Positions 35,901 to 45,830 are shown, counted from the first letter of the stretch. The stretch: DNA of 64,000 nucleotides from Symbiodinium natans (GCA_905221605.1 CAJNDS010002750.1:124001-188000); one strand, 5' to 3'. The notes: generated by a model not told the origin, from the letters alone. Numbers and translations: made by a program.

Positions 35901-38900
35901 TGCTGTAAGCCAAGCACAAAGAAGCGAAGATGCCCAAGTTGAACTTTTTGCGCGCAGCAGCTCCATCCAAAAATGCAACAGAGAGGCGGTTTCCCATAAA
36001 CGGGTATCGGCTCTTCTGGCAGACGCGTGACGATTTGCTTCTGGCTGCCATTGAAAATGAATAGCAACTCAATGATCACGTTCATTGATAAGGCCAGCTG
36101 ACATGTGCGCAGCAGGGAGAGAAGCTCGGCAGCACCTGGCAAGAACATCTGCACGGCGGCCGTCACGGAAAAGGTCAAGGGCATAAGCAGCAACTTCATG
36201 ATGCGGCTTGCCTGGGACGTTGAGGCATGACTGTTGAAGGCAGCAACAAAACAGTATCAAGCTGCTCACACACGACAGCCTGACAGTTGAGACAGCTGTT
36301 TGCACACAGGAGACCCTTGCACCAAAGGAAGAGATGAGCTCATCTTGTCCGAAGCCCTGCAATGCTGCACATGCAGCATGTTGCTTGATGTTGTAGATGG
36401 AGATGCCAATAGCCAGCACAGCGCAAACTGATCCTGCTATCCAAAGGCAGCGCAACAGCAGAGGTGGGTCATCATACATATAGAGCGCCGTCGCATCGGT
36501 CGCATCGGTCGCATCGGTCGCCTGCTCTCCGTGGACATTGCTGGCCACAGCACCAGCAAACAGTGCTGCCATCAACAGGGCAGAGGACATTGCCCCTTGC
36601 TGCTGTCTCGCTGCTTAGATACACACTACCCTGGCTGCTTGAGATAGTGCTCAAGGTTGCCACACAGCTTGAGGTCTCCTCACTCCTCACAAAGCTCTCA
36701 GTGAACCCGCACAGCTGGCTCGGAGTGCATGGCAAATGAGCTAAGGCCGACACGATCTGCATGCGCAAAGGCTTCAGGCCGCGGAAGGTATAATACCTGA
36801 CGGGCAGGCAGGTACCAGGCAGGGTACGGACTCGCCCACTTCAGAGCTGTTCAGCTGGTAGCCAAGCAACGTCTCGCACTCGCCAAATGTGTAAACAGGA
36901 TGGGCGCGGTATCCAAACCTGGCTTCACGCTGTGCAACCACTGCATGCTGATCGCAACTGACAACCCTAAATGCCAGGATGTTTCGGCTCGGTACAAGCT
37001 TACAGGGCTCTGCCCTCTCGCCAAATGTGATCGGCACAAAAACCACATCACAAGGTGCCCATCGCGACCGAGTCACTGCAGGCAGTACTTGATGAAGCCC
37101 TTCTTGCTACGAAGGACGCAAACATCCTGGAAAGCTGCATGTCTCTGTTTCTTCCCCGACGCTCCTCGATACATTTTGTTTCTATTTCTTGCGTGTGGCA
37201 TATCCAGGGTTCCCTCCATCTCCTTCGCTAGGCACTGTTTGCGGGTGCTGAGGCGATGCGTTATAACACAAGATGAAACGTCGGTTGGCACATGTTGGCA
37301 CACCCACCTCGAGCCTTCGCGGACATGCAAGCAGAAAAACATGCGACGAGGGGTCCCTCTCTTGCACCCACGCCCAAGCTCGTCTTTCGGATTTTGGCAG
37401 ATCTCTCCCCATCTCTCTCTTTTCCGCTCTCTCGCTTTCACCTCTTCTCCCTCTTCCTCTCTATCTGTCCAGGGGCGAACCCCGCATTCCAGCGCGCCCC
37501 AAGCACCAGTCTGCGTGAGACCTCCTGCATAGCTCTGCTCGACTCCCCCCCCCAGCCCCCCAGCCCCCCAGTCCCCCAGCCCCAACAAACGTCAGCTACT
37601 TTTTCGTGTGCATTCCCACTCCCAACAAGAAAGGGCTTCCCATACCATCTCGGTCTGACTATGTCTGGGGCACTTGCAGCTTTCACATGCTACAGTGGTC
37701 ACCGGGTCACCCTTAAGCACAAGATGCCGTCTCTCTCTCTCTCTCTCTATCTCGTTCTCTCTCTCTCTCTCTCTCTCTCTCGCTGCTTCTCTCTCCCGAG
37801 TTTCCTGCCCTCTTCGTAATTCTCCTTGCATGGCTTGGCTATTCCCTCTAACCTCTCTACCCCAGGCCATTACGCATCCTTCTTTGTGGCTTCGTCGGGA
37901 AGGTACATTCTTCGCCGGTGGGATACGTCCCGCGTAAAGATGATGCCACTCATGCCTATGCTACGAGTGTGCGATGTCCTTCCCAAACTCGAAGGCAACT
38001 GCATCCAAAAAGCCACCAGGAATAAACGCAACCTTGGTCAGCAGGAGGTGATGAGGCACAACTGCACAACAGTCCGGGGCAACCGTGGACCACCCCAATG
38101 CAACCGCCGCATGTTCCAAGTGATTGTGAAGATTGGCAAAAGAAGAACAGTTGCCATCTGATTCAAGCAGCGTTCACGCCGGTCGACATTTGGAGCTTGA
38201 AGCCTGATGGGCTTCATCTGACAAATATACCAAGCAAAGAAAGACTCGGACTAGCCCTGGACGCAGAAGTGAAGCAATGCTTTCTCAGCCTTACGAGACA
38301 AGGTCAGTAGCGCCTTCAGCATCACAAGCTTCGATGGCCCTGTCCTTCACGCGAGCTCGAAAAAAATCGCCCGATACTTTGAGGACTGAGGACATTGCTT
38401 TCACATGGTTTCACAACTGTGGGCTGCTCCGCAAAGCGCTGCAGCATGTTGCAGCACTTGAGTTTGCACAGCAAAAGAAGCCGTCCTCTGCGAGGTATGC
38501 CTCACTCATCAGCTGGAAGCCAGGGTTCTTGTGCCTGGTGCAGGTGCACTGAAACTTGCAGATCACGAAACTAGTGCGGAGACGAAACCATTCTCAGACG
38601 AGCATGAAAAGTAGGCTAGTCTTCCCGGTGCAAAGCTCACAAAAAAGTGACGACATGGACTGAACTGACCAAATGACATGCAGGATCGTTACTCAGACAG
38701 TGTCTGGGCCTGAGGTTGTTGTCACACAGCCACGCCACTCGAGTGGCTGCCCGCATGAAATCTGGGTTGTACGTGCCGTTGATGGTAAAACCGGCGCAGA
38801 GGCATCCTGAGACCAAAACTATAAAGGACAATAAACAAGACTCATGCGGCAACATTCTTTTTGAGTCCTGTGCCGCCTGTGCCTCACGCAGCGATGGCTG

Positions 38901-39307
38901 CTTGCAATGCCCAGGAGCCGTGTGGGTGGAAGCCGAAGAAGCTCTTCGTGGGTCGGATGTCATGCAAGGCACCTCGAAGAGCTGTCTCAGTGTAGTAGTC
39001 CTGTGTGGATCTTGGCATCGGACACCGGACGTAGCAACGTAGCTGTGGCAGATAAATATTGACACACAGTCCCGCAGTGCCTTTGCCCACGTGCTGACAA
39101 AGTTGAAGAGCCAAGGCTTTGGAGAAATGGTTCCTCACTTGGGCTTTGATTATGCAAAGAATGCAAGCCCGAGAAAGTATAGAACATTGTGATGGCATCC
39201 CGTCAGCTCATCGAAACTTTTGGGGCATGATCCTTTCAAGCTTTGTCTGAGCCACCCGAACGAGTCACCAGCCAAGTCAGGAACGAAGCGAAGACTGCAC
39301 CGGCCAT
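32981..39307 (-). CDS. DGAT2-type acyltransferase, copy 2 (15 exons, hosts two nested genes)
   Basis: Paralogue of the copy at 24.8-30.2 kb, with the same predicted reaction. Exons: 39256-39307, 39072-39133, 38919-39000, 38710-38806, 38487-38534, 38314-38339, 38172-38203, 37979-38032, 37077-37126, 36871-36918, 36754-36796, 33475-33561, 33277-33345, 33133-33174, 32981-33022. All fifteen exon lengths equal those of copy 1 and give 277 residues, about 86% identical by hand count. Motifs are kept: FFGFHPHG, NGTYNPDFM, FIPGGF, SKKGFIKY, HPVYTFGE, YYTFRGLK, NNVPAVAFFGWP, VYMDGLQKLFDE. No stop or frameshift breaks it, so it should be functional. Donors are GC or GA at most introns and GT at introns 1, 9, 10 and 11. 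Intron 8 is 852 bp (64 bp in copy 1) with a CT microsatellite and C-rich run. Intron 11 (33,562-36,753) contains two complete transporter genes on the same strand. Confidence 0.92.
33696..34951 (-). CDS. Organic solute transporter alpha / TMEM184-like protein A (nested gene)
   Basis: Exon 1 is 34,739-34,951 (71 codons) and exon 2 is 33,696-34,646, giving 387 residues. The 92-bp intron has a GC-type donor (GGT/GCC) and gcag/GCAACC acceptor. The family is Solute_trans_a (PF03619; SLC51A/TMEM184), seven-helix membrane proteins moving organic anions or steroids or acting as accessory subunits. Shared features are the second helix MPLTFSVTAALQMFLPGAAE, an LRTCQLALSVNVIIELLF helix, the Cys cluster CCIFGWSCC, and the helix FGLQQFVVILPVVGLIDSF followed by FAKIDK and a WCFKCLLPLMTES helix. 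The C-tail holds YATDLPPDTFAVLDMGG. An in-frame TAG lies 18 nt before this ATG. Unlike copy B it has no signal peptide, so a further 5' exon is possible. It lies in intron 11 of DGAT2 copy 2, 134 bp from the intron's 3' end. Confidence 0.85.
35333..36590 (-). CDS. Organic solute transporter alpha / TMEM184-like protein B (nested gene)
   Basis: Exon 1 is 36,321-36,590 (90 codons) and exon 2 is 35,333-36,211 (292 codons), giving 382 residues. The 109-bp intron starts GC (GGT/GCAAGG) and ends cccag/GCAAGC. It begins with a likely signal peptide (MSSALLMAALFAGAVASN), then an ATD triple repeat, then the first core helix with LAIGISIYNIK and ELISSFGA, also present in copy A. Exon 2 carries MPLTFSVTAAVQMFLPGAAE, LRTCQLALSMNVIIELLF, the Cys cluster CCIFGWSCC (Cys pairs 168-169 and 175-176), FVLGLQQFMVILPVVALIDSF and a WCFKCLLPLMTES helix, matching Solute_trans_a (PF03619). 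The tail differs from copy A after PDK. Its stop lies 381 bp upstream of the copy A start, so the two form a head-to-tail pair inside intron 11 of DGAT2 copy 2; its ATG is 163 bp from the intron's 5' end. Substrate unknown. Confidence 0.88.
37127..37978. other. Expanded intron 8 of DGAT2 copy 2, 852 bp
   Basis: The copy 1 equivalent is 64 bp. It contains a (CT)n-rich tract (about 37,727-37,795), a run of ccccagcccc units near 37,548-37,582 and CT-rich stretches at 37,400-37,470. Long minus-strand frames here are repeat artefacts. Confidence 0.8.
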
Positions 39308-40623
39308 TGCCTCAGCCACTTTCCGTCAACCGTGGCAGCGAATTTTCATGAATAAACGAACCGCAAAAGGAAGGCAAGGCTGAGGCTACACATGTCAATT
39401 GTTGTTGAGACCTCTCTTTGAAGTGCTGCGTCATATCCCGTCGCATCAAGCCTCTCGACAACATACATAGAATCACACCATATATCAAAGTTGTCCAGCC
39501 GAGGTGCGATGCCCTTCTTCGCTCTTGATGCAAGAAGAATAACGAGTGCGCACAGAACCTGAGTTTAAAATCCATGATATCTCCGCTGCGCGCCACTGCG
39601 AGAATGCTGTTTCACCCCACATAAATTTTTTGCGTGGCCAAACTATGTGAAACTTTCGATACAACTTGAGCACTGACTGCTATTCCGTGCCTTGTTCCCC
39701 CATCAAGACCACACGTCGCTCTTTGACGGTCAGACGGAAAGCTGCACGCCAAGTTGGCCTGATTGGACTTTATTTATCAGTTTTTTCGGCGAGCCAGATG
39801 TGCCCACGGCAATGGGATCTTGTGTGTCTGTAGATAGACGCTTCCGAAGGAATTGAGACCGCACGGCTGAGCAAGGAAGCTCAATCACTGAAAGGAAGTG
39901 ATTGTTTACCCGCGCGCTTGCAAAGGATGTGGCTTCCAACTTCGTCTTGGCCACTCCCCAAAGAAGGGCACATTCCAGCCATGACCACACCCTTGCTCGA
40001 CGCGCGACTTTACAGTTTACAGGCCCCTCTACTTCCTTTCGAGCATAGCGAATGCAAATGAGAGCGGTGGCACACCACCAACGGGTGCAAGCCAATGCTG
40101 TTCAAGAACTGCCTTGGTGACCTAGATCCGGGTCTCAGGTCCTTCAACGCCGACACACGGTACACGGCACTGCCGGTTGCATCTCCATCTCGGGAGCTGG
40201 CTAGCCTGTTTGTCTGGCCTCCGCAAGTTGGACCTGCATTCGCAGCGTGCAGCCGTGTTTGACTATGGTATGCTGGCATGCCGACAAGCCCCTGAAGACA
40301 GACGCCGAATTGGTCGGTACTGGCCGTCTTCACTGTTGCGAACAAGACTGGTCGTTGGCATGGCCGGTGCCCCTGCGGTTCCTCAGGAACGGCATCTTTC
40401 TCTTTGAATGTCAGAACTTGCTGTGCCGAGCGCTAGTGTCCATGTCGGTGCGCCAAACGAAAGGCGGCTCGGAGATCGAGCTCAAACCCCATCAAAAGCG
40501 CATTGTTGACATGGATCTCCAGCCCATCCAAAGACAGCATCGTCGCCGGCAGCTTCGGCGGGGGCAAGTTGCTGGCACGACGTCCGGCGCCGGACCATCG
40601 GCCGGTGTAGGCGGCGAGGTCGA
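39308..40623. other. No gene supported between DGAT2 copy 2 and the dispersed repeat
   Basis: Reading frames are short and motif-free. The stretch next to 39,307 should contain the DGAT2 copy 2 upstream region; no specific element can be named. Confidence 0.4.
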
Positions 40624-41310
40624 GGGTAGGGCACCATTCAGCTCCGTGATTTCGGATCACGGGGTTCGTTATGGTTCTTTGAGCTGGCTCGCCATACTCA
40701 GACCAGCCCCCCGTCCGATTCAGATCCACGACTGCGATTCAGTGCACATGCAGCTTCCGCACGATTCGGATCACGGCTTTGGGGGGTTGTCTTTAAGCCA
40801 CGCCCTTCAGGAACTCACAGCGGCTACTATTGCGACGTACAGAGCCCTACACACCAACGCCTGAACCCTTTCAAAAACCTCACAAGCCACGGCCGACAAA
40901 TTGGAGGGTCTAGGTCTTCTTTGCAGTCATTGACAAATACTGGGATGTATAAGAAAACCCAAGACCTCCGAAAAAGGGGGCCGAGATCTGGGTGGGGCAA
41001 ACCCCCTTAGAACCCAAGAGTTTAAGCCCCAAACACCCAAACCGAAGCACAACTTATCATCTTGAGTTCTCTTGTAAGACACACTTTTCTTCAACGACTG
41101 GGGAAAACTTAAACCCTAAACCCCAAACCGAGGCAGTCACCTGCGACAGCTGCAGAAAACAGCTCGGAGCTAAAGCCCCAAACCGCAAACTCTCAGCCCT
41201 AAACCCTAAGCCATGTGAAGCCTGCACCCACTGTGTCGGGTTAGCTGCCAACCTCTTTTTGGTGCTGTCCGGGATCCGAAACGGGCCAATCGGCTGAGCT
41301 CACGCAAATG
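40624..41310 (+). repeat. Dispersed repeat, copy R
   Basis: Same element and orientation as 4,666-5,430. It contains the ttcagctc-gtgatttcgga block, cacgactgcgattcagtgca, a hairpin left arm (ccgagatctgggtggggcaa, about 40,980-40,999) without the matching right arm, a CCCTAAA-type tract (about 41,107-41,215) and gctgcagaaaacagctcgg. The two copies differ by many substitutions and small indels, so they are old. Confidence 0.8.
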
Positions 41311-41520
41311 CAGGCTTGATCTGAACACCGCTCTCAGCAGCTGTCGTCGACGGTCGACGTCGTGCCCTTCGTCGGCCAGCAGCGCCGCATGTGCGGAGAC
41401 GCAACGCTCCTTGACCGACATTGACAGACATGGGCATCGGCGACTTGGCGACGACGTCGATGGCGGCCTGGCCGTTCCCCAGGCCGCCGTCAGAGTGCCA
41501 GCGATGGCAGGGGTCGCCAT
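41206..41520 (-). CDS. Short GC-rich ORF downstream of a spliced-leader-like sequence
   Basis: A 104-residue frame on the minus strand starts MATPAIAGTLTAAWGTARPP. It lies 80 nt downstream of a 12-base match to the dinoflagellate spliced leader (41,600-41,611). No domain is recognised, the alternative frame from 41,623 is equally open, and its 3' part overlaps the dispersed repeat. It is listed because a relict leader would mark a reinserted mRNA. Confidence 0.25.
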   Translation of the reverse strand: MATPAIAGTLTAAWGTARPPSTSSPSRRCPCLSMSVKERCVSAHAALLADEGHDVDRRRQLLRAVFRSSLHLRELSRLARFGSRTAPKRGWQLTRHSGCRLHMA

Positions 41521-41599
41521 GAATGCCAACGGGGTCGAAATCACGGCGTCGGAAGGCCGCTAAAAAGCTGAAAGCAAAAGACGGTTTGGGTGTCGAGTG

Positions 41600-41611
41600 C
41601 TTGAGCCAAAA
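41600..41611 (-). other. Possible relict spliced leader (12-base match)
   Basis: The minus strand reads TTTTGGCTCAAG, identical to the last 12 bases of the conserved dinoflagellate spliced leader, and is preceded by AG. It would be a 5'-truncated leader carried into the genome by reverse transcription. Chance expectation for a given 12-mer on both strands of 64 kb is below 0.01, but it is a single short match. Confidence 0.45.
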
Positions 41612-41937
41612 CTTCTGCAGCACAGCATCCCCACGCCAGCCTGAACGGTGGCTGGCTCCTCAAGGTGGTGTGGGTGGGAAAGCGAAGAGTGGGGTGGCTT
41701 GGGCGTCGAATGCTATGGCGTTCGATGCTCCGCATGTCCCTTCTCGCACTAAGTGTGCTACACGACAGGTTCGGTCGGAGAGTCCACTGCGAAGCCAGTG
41801 TATTGGGTTGGACCGAAGGACCTTGTGATCATGTTGTTGCTCTCAGTCTCCAATTGCCATCCCCTTTCGCGCCCGAAATGCCACTAAAACTCCATAACTA
41901 CACGGCAACGCAACCCACGAATCAATCTCCCAGTGAC

Positions 41938-42393
41938 TCAGTCACTCCGAGGAGCGGGTCGGAGCGACTTCGGGCCGGCCATCAATCCCACTCCGGCTCC
42001 TGAGGGCTTTCATGACAATTTCTTGACTTGTCCAGATGTCACAGGACGGCAAAGATCTGAGGCCGAGACCCATGGTGGCCACCAAGCCTTTGGCTCCGAA
42101 AGGAGCACCGGCGGTCAGCAGGGAGCCGAGTAGCAGGCCTCGCGCAGCGCGCACAAATGATCCGCGGTGAAGGCCGAATCGTGGGTTTCAAGGCTCCGGT
42201 GCCTCCTTTGTGCTCCGCTGCATATTGCTCCGATTTGCTCCCTGGGCCCTTTTAGGGTTTGGAGGCCCCACAAGCCCTCTAGGCCTAATACTTCATTTGC
42301 TCGAGGTCTGCCCTCCTGCGTCGGGCCTGGGGGAATAACCCAGGCAGGGACGATGACAAGATGGGCGAGGAGCCCTTTCGTCCATGACTTCAC
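41938..42393 (-). CDS. Gene X copy B: small Gly-rich hydrophobic protein (3' exons)
   Basis: Paralogue of copy A at 31,560-32,123. Exon 42,327-42,393 reads VKSWTKGLLAHLVIVPAWVI then PP. Exon 42,058-42,138 reads LLLGSLLTAGAPFGAKGLVA then TMGLGL. Exon 41,938-41,999 reads AGVGLMAGPKSLRPAPRSD and stops. Donors are GC and GA, acceptors AG/G, and phases join. Upstream and in the same open frame lies a Cys-rich segment (42,394-42,552) with CNNCGFARCTCFLDGECVPV that has no counterpart next to copy A; it may be an in-frame 5' extension or a separate exon. The product looks like a small membrane protein with Gly-rich helices. I do not recognise the family. The differences between copies are few (I/V, L/V, S/T, G/R), which supports the reading frame. 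Confidence 0.6.
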
Positions 42394-45300
42394 CTCATAC
42401 GCAGTGCGCACGCGCGGCCCGGTTTCCGTAAAAACTGGCCCCGTGACGCACACAGGTACACATTCTCCATCCAAGAAGCATGTGCATCTGGCAAAGCCGC
42501 AGTTGTTGCAGCGATCAGAGGTTGGGCAAAGTGAAGTGCTAGCCGGCGAATCCTGGCACGCACCCAGGTCACAGAAATTCACTAGTCTGATGCAAAGGCC
42601 CCGCCTGTTCTCTTCAATTGAGCCTTGCTTGCCTAAGGTGATCCGAACATAGATGCGCTAGGAGTTGGAAGCTGCAGAGATTCTAGCCCAGTGCTGCTGG
42701 TCATCTCTGAGGCGTCCACTTTCAAAGCTTGCCAAAGCACTGCCATGCACTTTGGACGCCATGATTCTGCCCAACGACAACTTGCTAGTTCTCGCCGAAA
42801 CAGAAGTGTTGTTCTTTGGCATAGGTATGCTGCTCTGCCTGATCTGAAGGAACGAGTCTGGGGTGAGCATGCGTGTTTCCACCTGCGCCGGTCCCGAACC
42901 GAAATGCAGCTGTCGAGATGCTCGTTATGTGCGCAGCCTATCTGAACGAAAATGTGGTGCCACAGATCGTCACAAGCGAAGAACTGTTAGTCAGACTGCA
43001 TCAGTAAGTTTGATCCAACCGCTTGCGATACAAAAGAGCCACCCCCGCCCCCACCAAGTAATGAAACTGTGGTGTGGCTCGATTCGTCTGGAGCCTTTGA
43101 AGCGAGGCAAGCTACTCAATCTAGGGGTTCTTGCCTTCGCAACGTAGTTCCCTAACTGCACATGCTCAGGAAGTACATCAGCTCCGGACCTTCGAGGAGC
43201 TCTTGCCATCGCTACCATTCGATTCGCTCTTGGAAGGCATGGCGTACAGTGTTTACAGACACAACAGCTTGTGCAAGTTGCCTGGAGCATGGTTAACCCT
43301 TGCCCAAATGCGACTTCGAGGGTTGCAACTTACTGCTTTGCAGTATCCCCACTCATGGCCCATGTGGATCCATGTGGACTACTTGAGCCACAAAGGTAAT
43401 TCCAAGGCAAGCAAAACACAAAACAACCATGCATCCCCATAAAACAGCCTCTGGGAGAGTTGCAGACAGACTTCGGCTTTACATGGTGCAGGGAACCCTA
43501 TGCCAGGGCTCGCACGAGGACTCCTGCAACGTGGGAACGATTCTACACAAGTGCAAGTGCGCCACATCAAGATGTGACAGTGACGCATGCAACTGCTGCT
43601 CTTGTACAAGTAGCAATCCCGCCTAGAGTTTCTTACACGTACGTTGCATCTTGCTGCCCTGCTGCAGTGCGAATCTGCATGTGACACTGCCACCTTCCGG
43701 TTCTAGCAGAGAGCGGCTTCAGCGGCTCTTCCTTGAAAGCATACTCCTCGGTGTACGTACACCGAGGATCACCGAGGCACCACACGGCCAAGCTTGTCTG
43801 AGCCTCTGACCCAGTGGCGCAGCCGGGTCGCTCCAGCGCAGCCAGATCCCGCCACACTTGCCATAGACAAGCTGCGGAAGCAGCGGAAGCATGAATTGCA
43901 TATAATTGCATGTCACGATGTGTTGCTGAAGGGCTGAAGAAGCTTAATTGGAATCTGCAGCTGGTATCTCTTCATGGACTGACTCGCAATCGATTCGGGA
44001 CTTGGCAAGATGCTAACGATGCTATAAGGACGCCATTGCTACCGAGGATGCTATGGAAAGTTCAGCATTCCACATTCCGTAAGGCCATGAGGCACCCAAG
44101 CTATGCAGGACGGCACGGCACATGCAAGCCATCGCATCGCTCACAGCATCGAGATAATCGTACTCTATAAGCACCTCGACAGGACTTCGTAGAGGCTCTG
44201 TTGCTAGCAGCTAGATCAACTAACACAGCCAGTTCGTTGCAAAGATCACACCTCTTCATCAGCAGCATCTATGCAGGAGGACTCACAACCTCAACCACCG
44301 GATCGATGGCATACCGCTTGAGCATCTCCGGTCCATCGCCCACCTCTGCACAACATCCAGCTCAAAGAGAGAGATCCACTGCTTCCCAGCACAATGATGC
44401 GGATACAGCGGACGCATGGCTTCCGAAGTCTTCGGTACGGTCCTAGGCCTACGCCACATACGATGCCTTCCAGACTACAATGCTACCGGCAGCTCACGTC
44501 ATCAAGAGGACCACAGCTCAGATAAGATCGGCTCAGCGAGCTCAACTGCGTAGTAAGTTCGGTGCTTTCGAAGGGCTGAAAGTTTCGAGCATCCTGCTGG
44601 AAGATCGTTGCAGTAACCCATGGAATTACATGTCCAGTAGCTGCTCAACATTGCTCAACTGCACGCTCGAGCTTCAACGTGCACACTCCGAACTGCCATC
44701 CTTTGGCTAAAAACTGCATCTATCACGAATTGTTTGGATCGGCTAGCGGCCAGCACCTGGCCTCATGGCATTGAACGTGGAAGAGCGCTTCGTCACTTCG
44801 CTCTCCCTGCCGGTGTCGATTAGTGGATGTCTCAGCAGTGGCCCTACTTGTGGCGTGTGGAGATTGCTTGCGTCAGGTCGGCACCGAATGTCTGAAACAG
44901 TCAATGCTTCTGTTCTGCCAAAGCCACGCATCCAAGACAGTGCAAAGACCCTTTCCTGGCTTGCGGGGCCAGTGCTACCGGTGCTCAGCTCTTCACCCAT
45001 TCAGCATGTCCAGGTTTTTGAAGCAGTCCCTCACCTGCACGGGCCATAAAAATACCATGCAAGACTCTGCTTCCAAGCATCTGTGGCTTTGGCATTCTGG
45101 CATTGTCGGCACCGGCTTTCTTGCAGGGCTTTGCTGCAGGAGTTGCCCAATGAAGCCAACGGAGCAGAAACGAAAACTTGCGAAAGACTCAATAGCGAAA
45201 TCCCGGCATGCAAGGTTTCCTTCAGCTACCCTCCAGGGCAACGGCTAGTGATGGCAGTATACCAGCTGTCTCCCCGTCAGCTAGACCTGAGAGAGACACC
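42394..45300. other. Cys-rich open segment, otherwise no gene supported
   Basis: 42,394-42,552 holds the Cys-rich frame discussed with gene X copy B. Beyond it, 42,600-45,300 has short frames on both strands. The plus strand at 43,910-44,710 is unusually open in blocks separated by stops, which could be a decayed coding element, but no transposon motif was recognised. Confidence 0.35.
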
Positions 45301-45319
45301 TATCTGTCCTCCTATGGGC

Positions 45320-45830
45320 TCTCATTTCACTCAACATCACTCAACAGTCTGCAGGGTTTCACTGCCCAAGGTCTCAGTTCGCCACAGATGCCATCCCGGA
45401 AGACATCATAGCCATCTTTGCCCTGGCGCAAGTAGTCCTGCACTGCAAAGAGGCAGATAGCAGCAGATGGAAATTGCTCCCGAAGTTCCTTTGGGGAAGT
45501 GTGTAGAATCGCGAAGGCCACGCCCTCATGACAGTTTGCCTTGCTGCGCGAAACAGCTGATCACCCAAAATAAGCTCCTTGGTGCAGAGCTTGTATTTCT
45601 TCTCCATCTCGAGCAGGTTGGAGCCAATCCTAGCCAATCTAGGGGCGGCAACTCCCGCTTTAGACTCGAGGCTGGAAGACTTCAGGGATGCAAAGCAGCC
45701 GGGACCCTTGCCGGACGCTGCCATCCACGATCCGATGGTTCGCGGGCTTTGCAGCGTCAAACTGGAAGGTCACGCCGCTGACCTCAAGCCGAAACGAAGA
45801 CTGTAGAAGGTGCTCAGAGTTTAGGTTCAA
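45320..45830 (-). CDS. Exon-like segments of an unknown gene
   Basis: Three minus-strand segments have protein-like composition. About 45,730-45,805 reads SFRLEVSGVTFQFDAAKPAN, after a ctacag acceptor. About 45,560-45,700 includes LLEMEKKYKLCTKELILGDQ. About 45,395-45,540 reads GVAFAILHTSPKELREQFPS and then AICLFAVQDYLRQGKDGYDV. The last two are in different frames only about 15-25 nt apart, too short for a normal intron, so a frameshift or an unrecognised boundary is involved. No family identified. Confidence 0.3.

Larger units (their letters stand above)
33562..36753. other. Intron 11 of DGAT2 copy 2 containing two genes
   Basis: This 3,192-bp intron runs from the exon ending LRMQI (donor ATC/GTGTCG) to the exon starting GQNNVP (acceptor cgccaag/GGC). 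The paralogous intron is 911 bp, with no similarity seen to the flanks of the inserted genes. About 92% of the intron (33,696-36,590) is the transporter gene pair. Confidence 0.85.

Noticed and set aside
37073-37588. 171-residue minus-strand frame in the DGAT2 copy 2 region
   Set aside because: It runs through intron 8 with C-rich and CT repeats; only its last part (exon 9, RSKKGFIKYCL) is real coding sequence.
43383-43397. Second possible spliced-leader match (minus strand, ending GGCTCAAG)
   Set aside because: Only the last eight bases match contiguously, with mismatches just upstream; expected by chance in 64 kb.
43910-44710. Block-wise open plus-strand sequence resembling a decayed retroelement
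   Set aside because: No reverse transcriptase, integrase or gag motif could be recognised and there are no terminal repeats, so the call cannot be supported.
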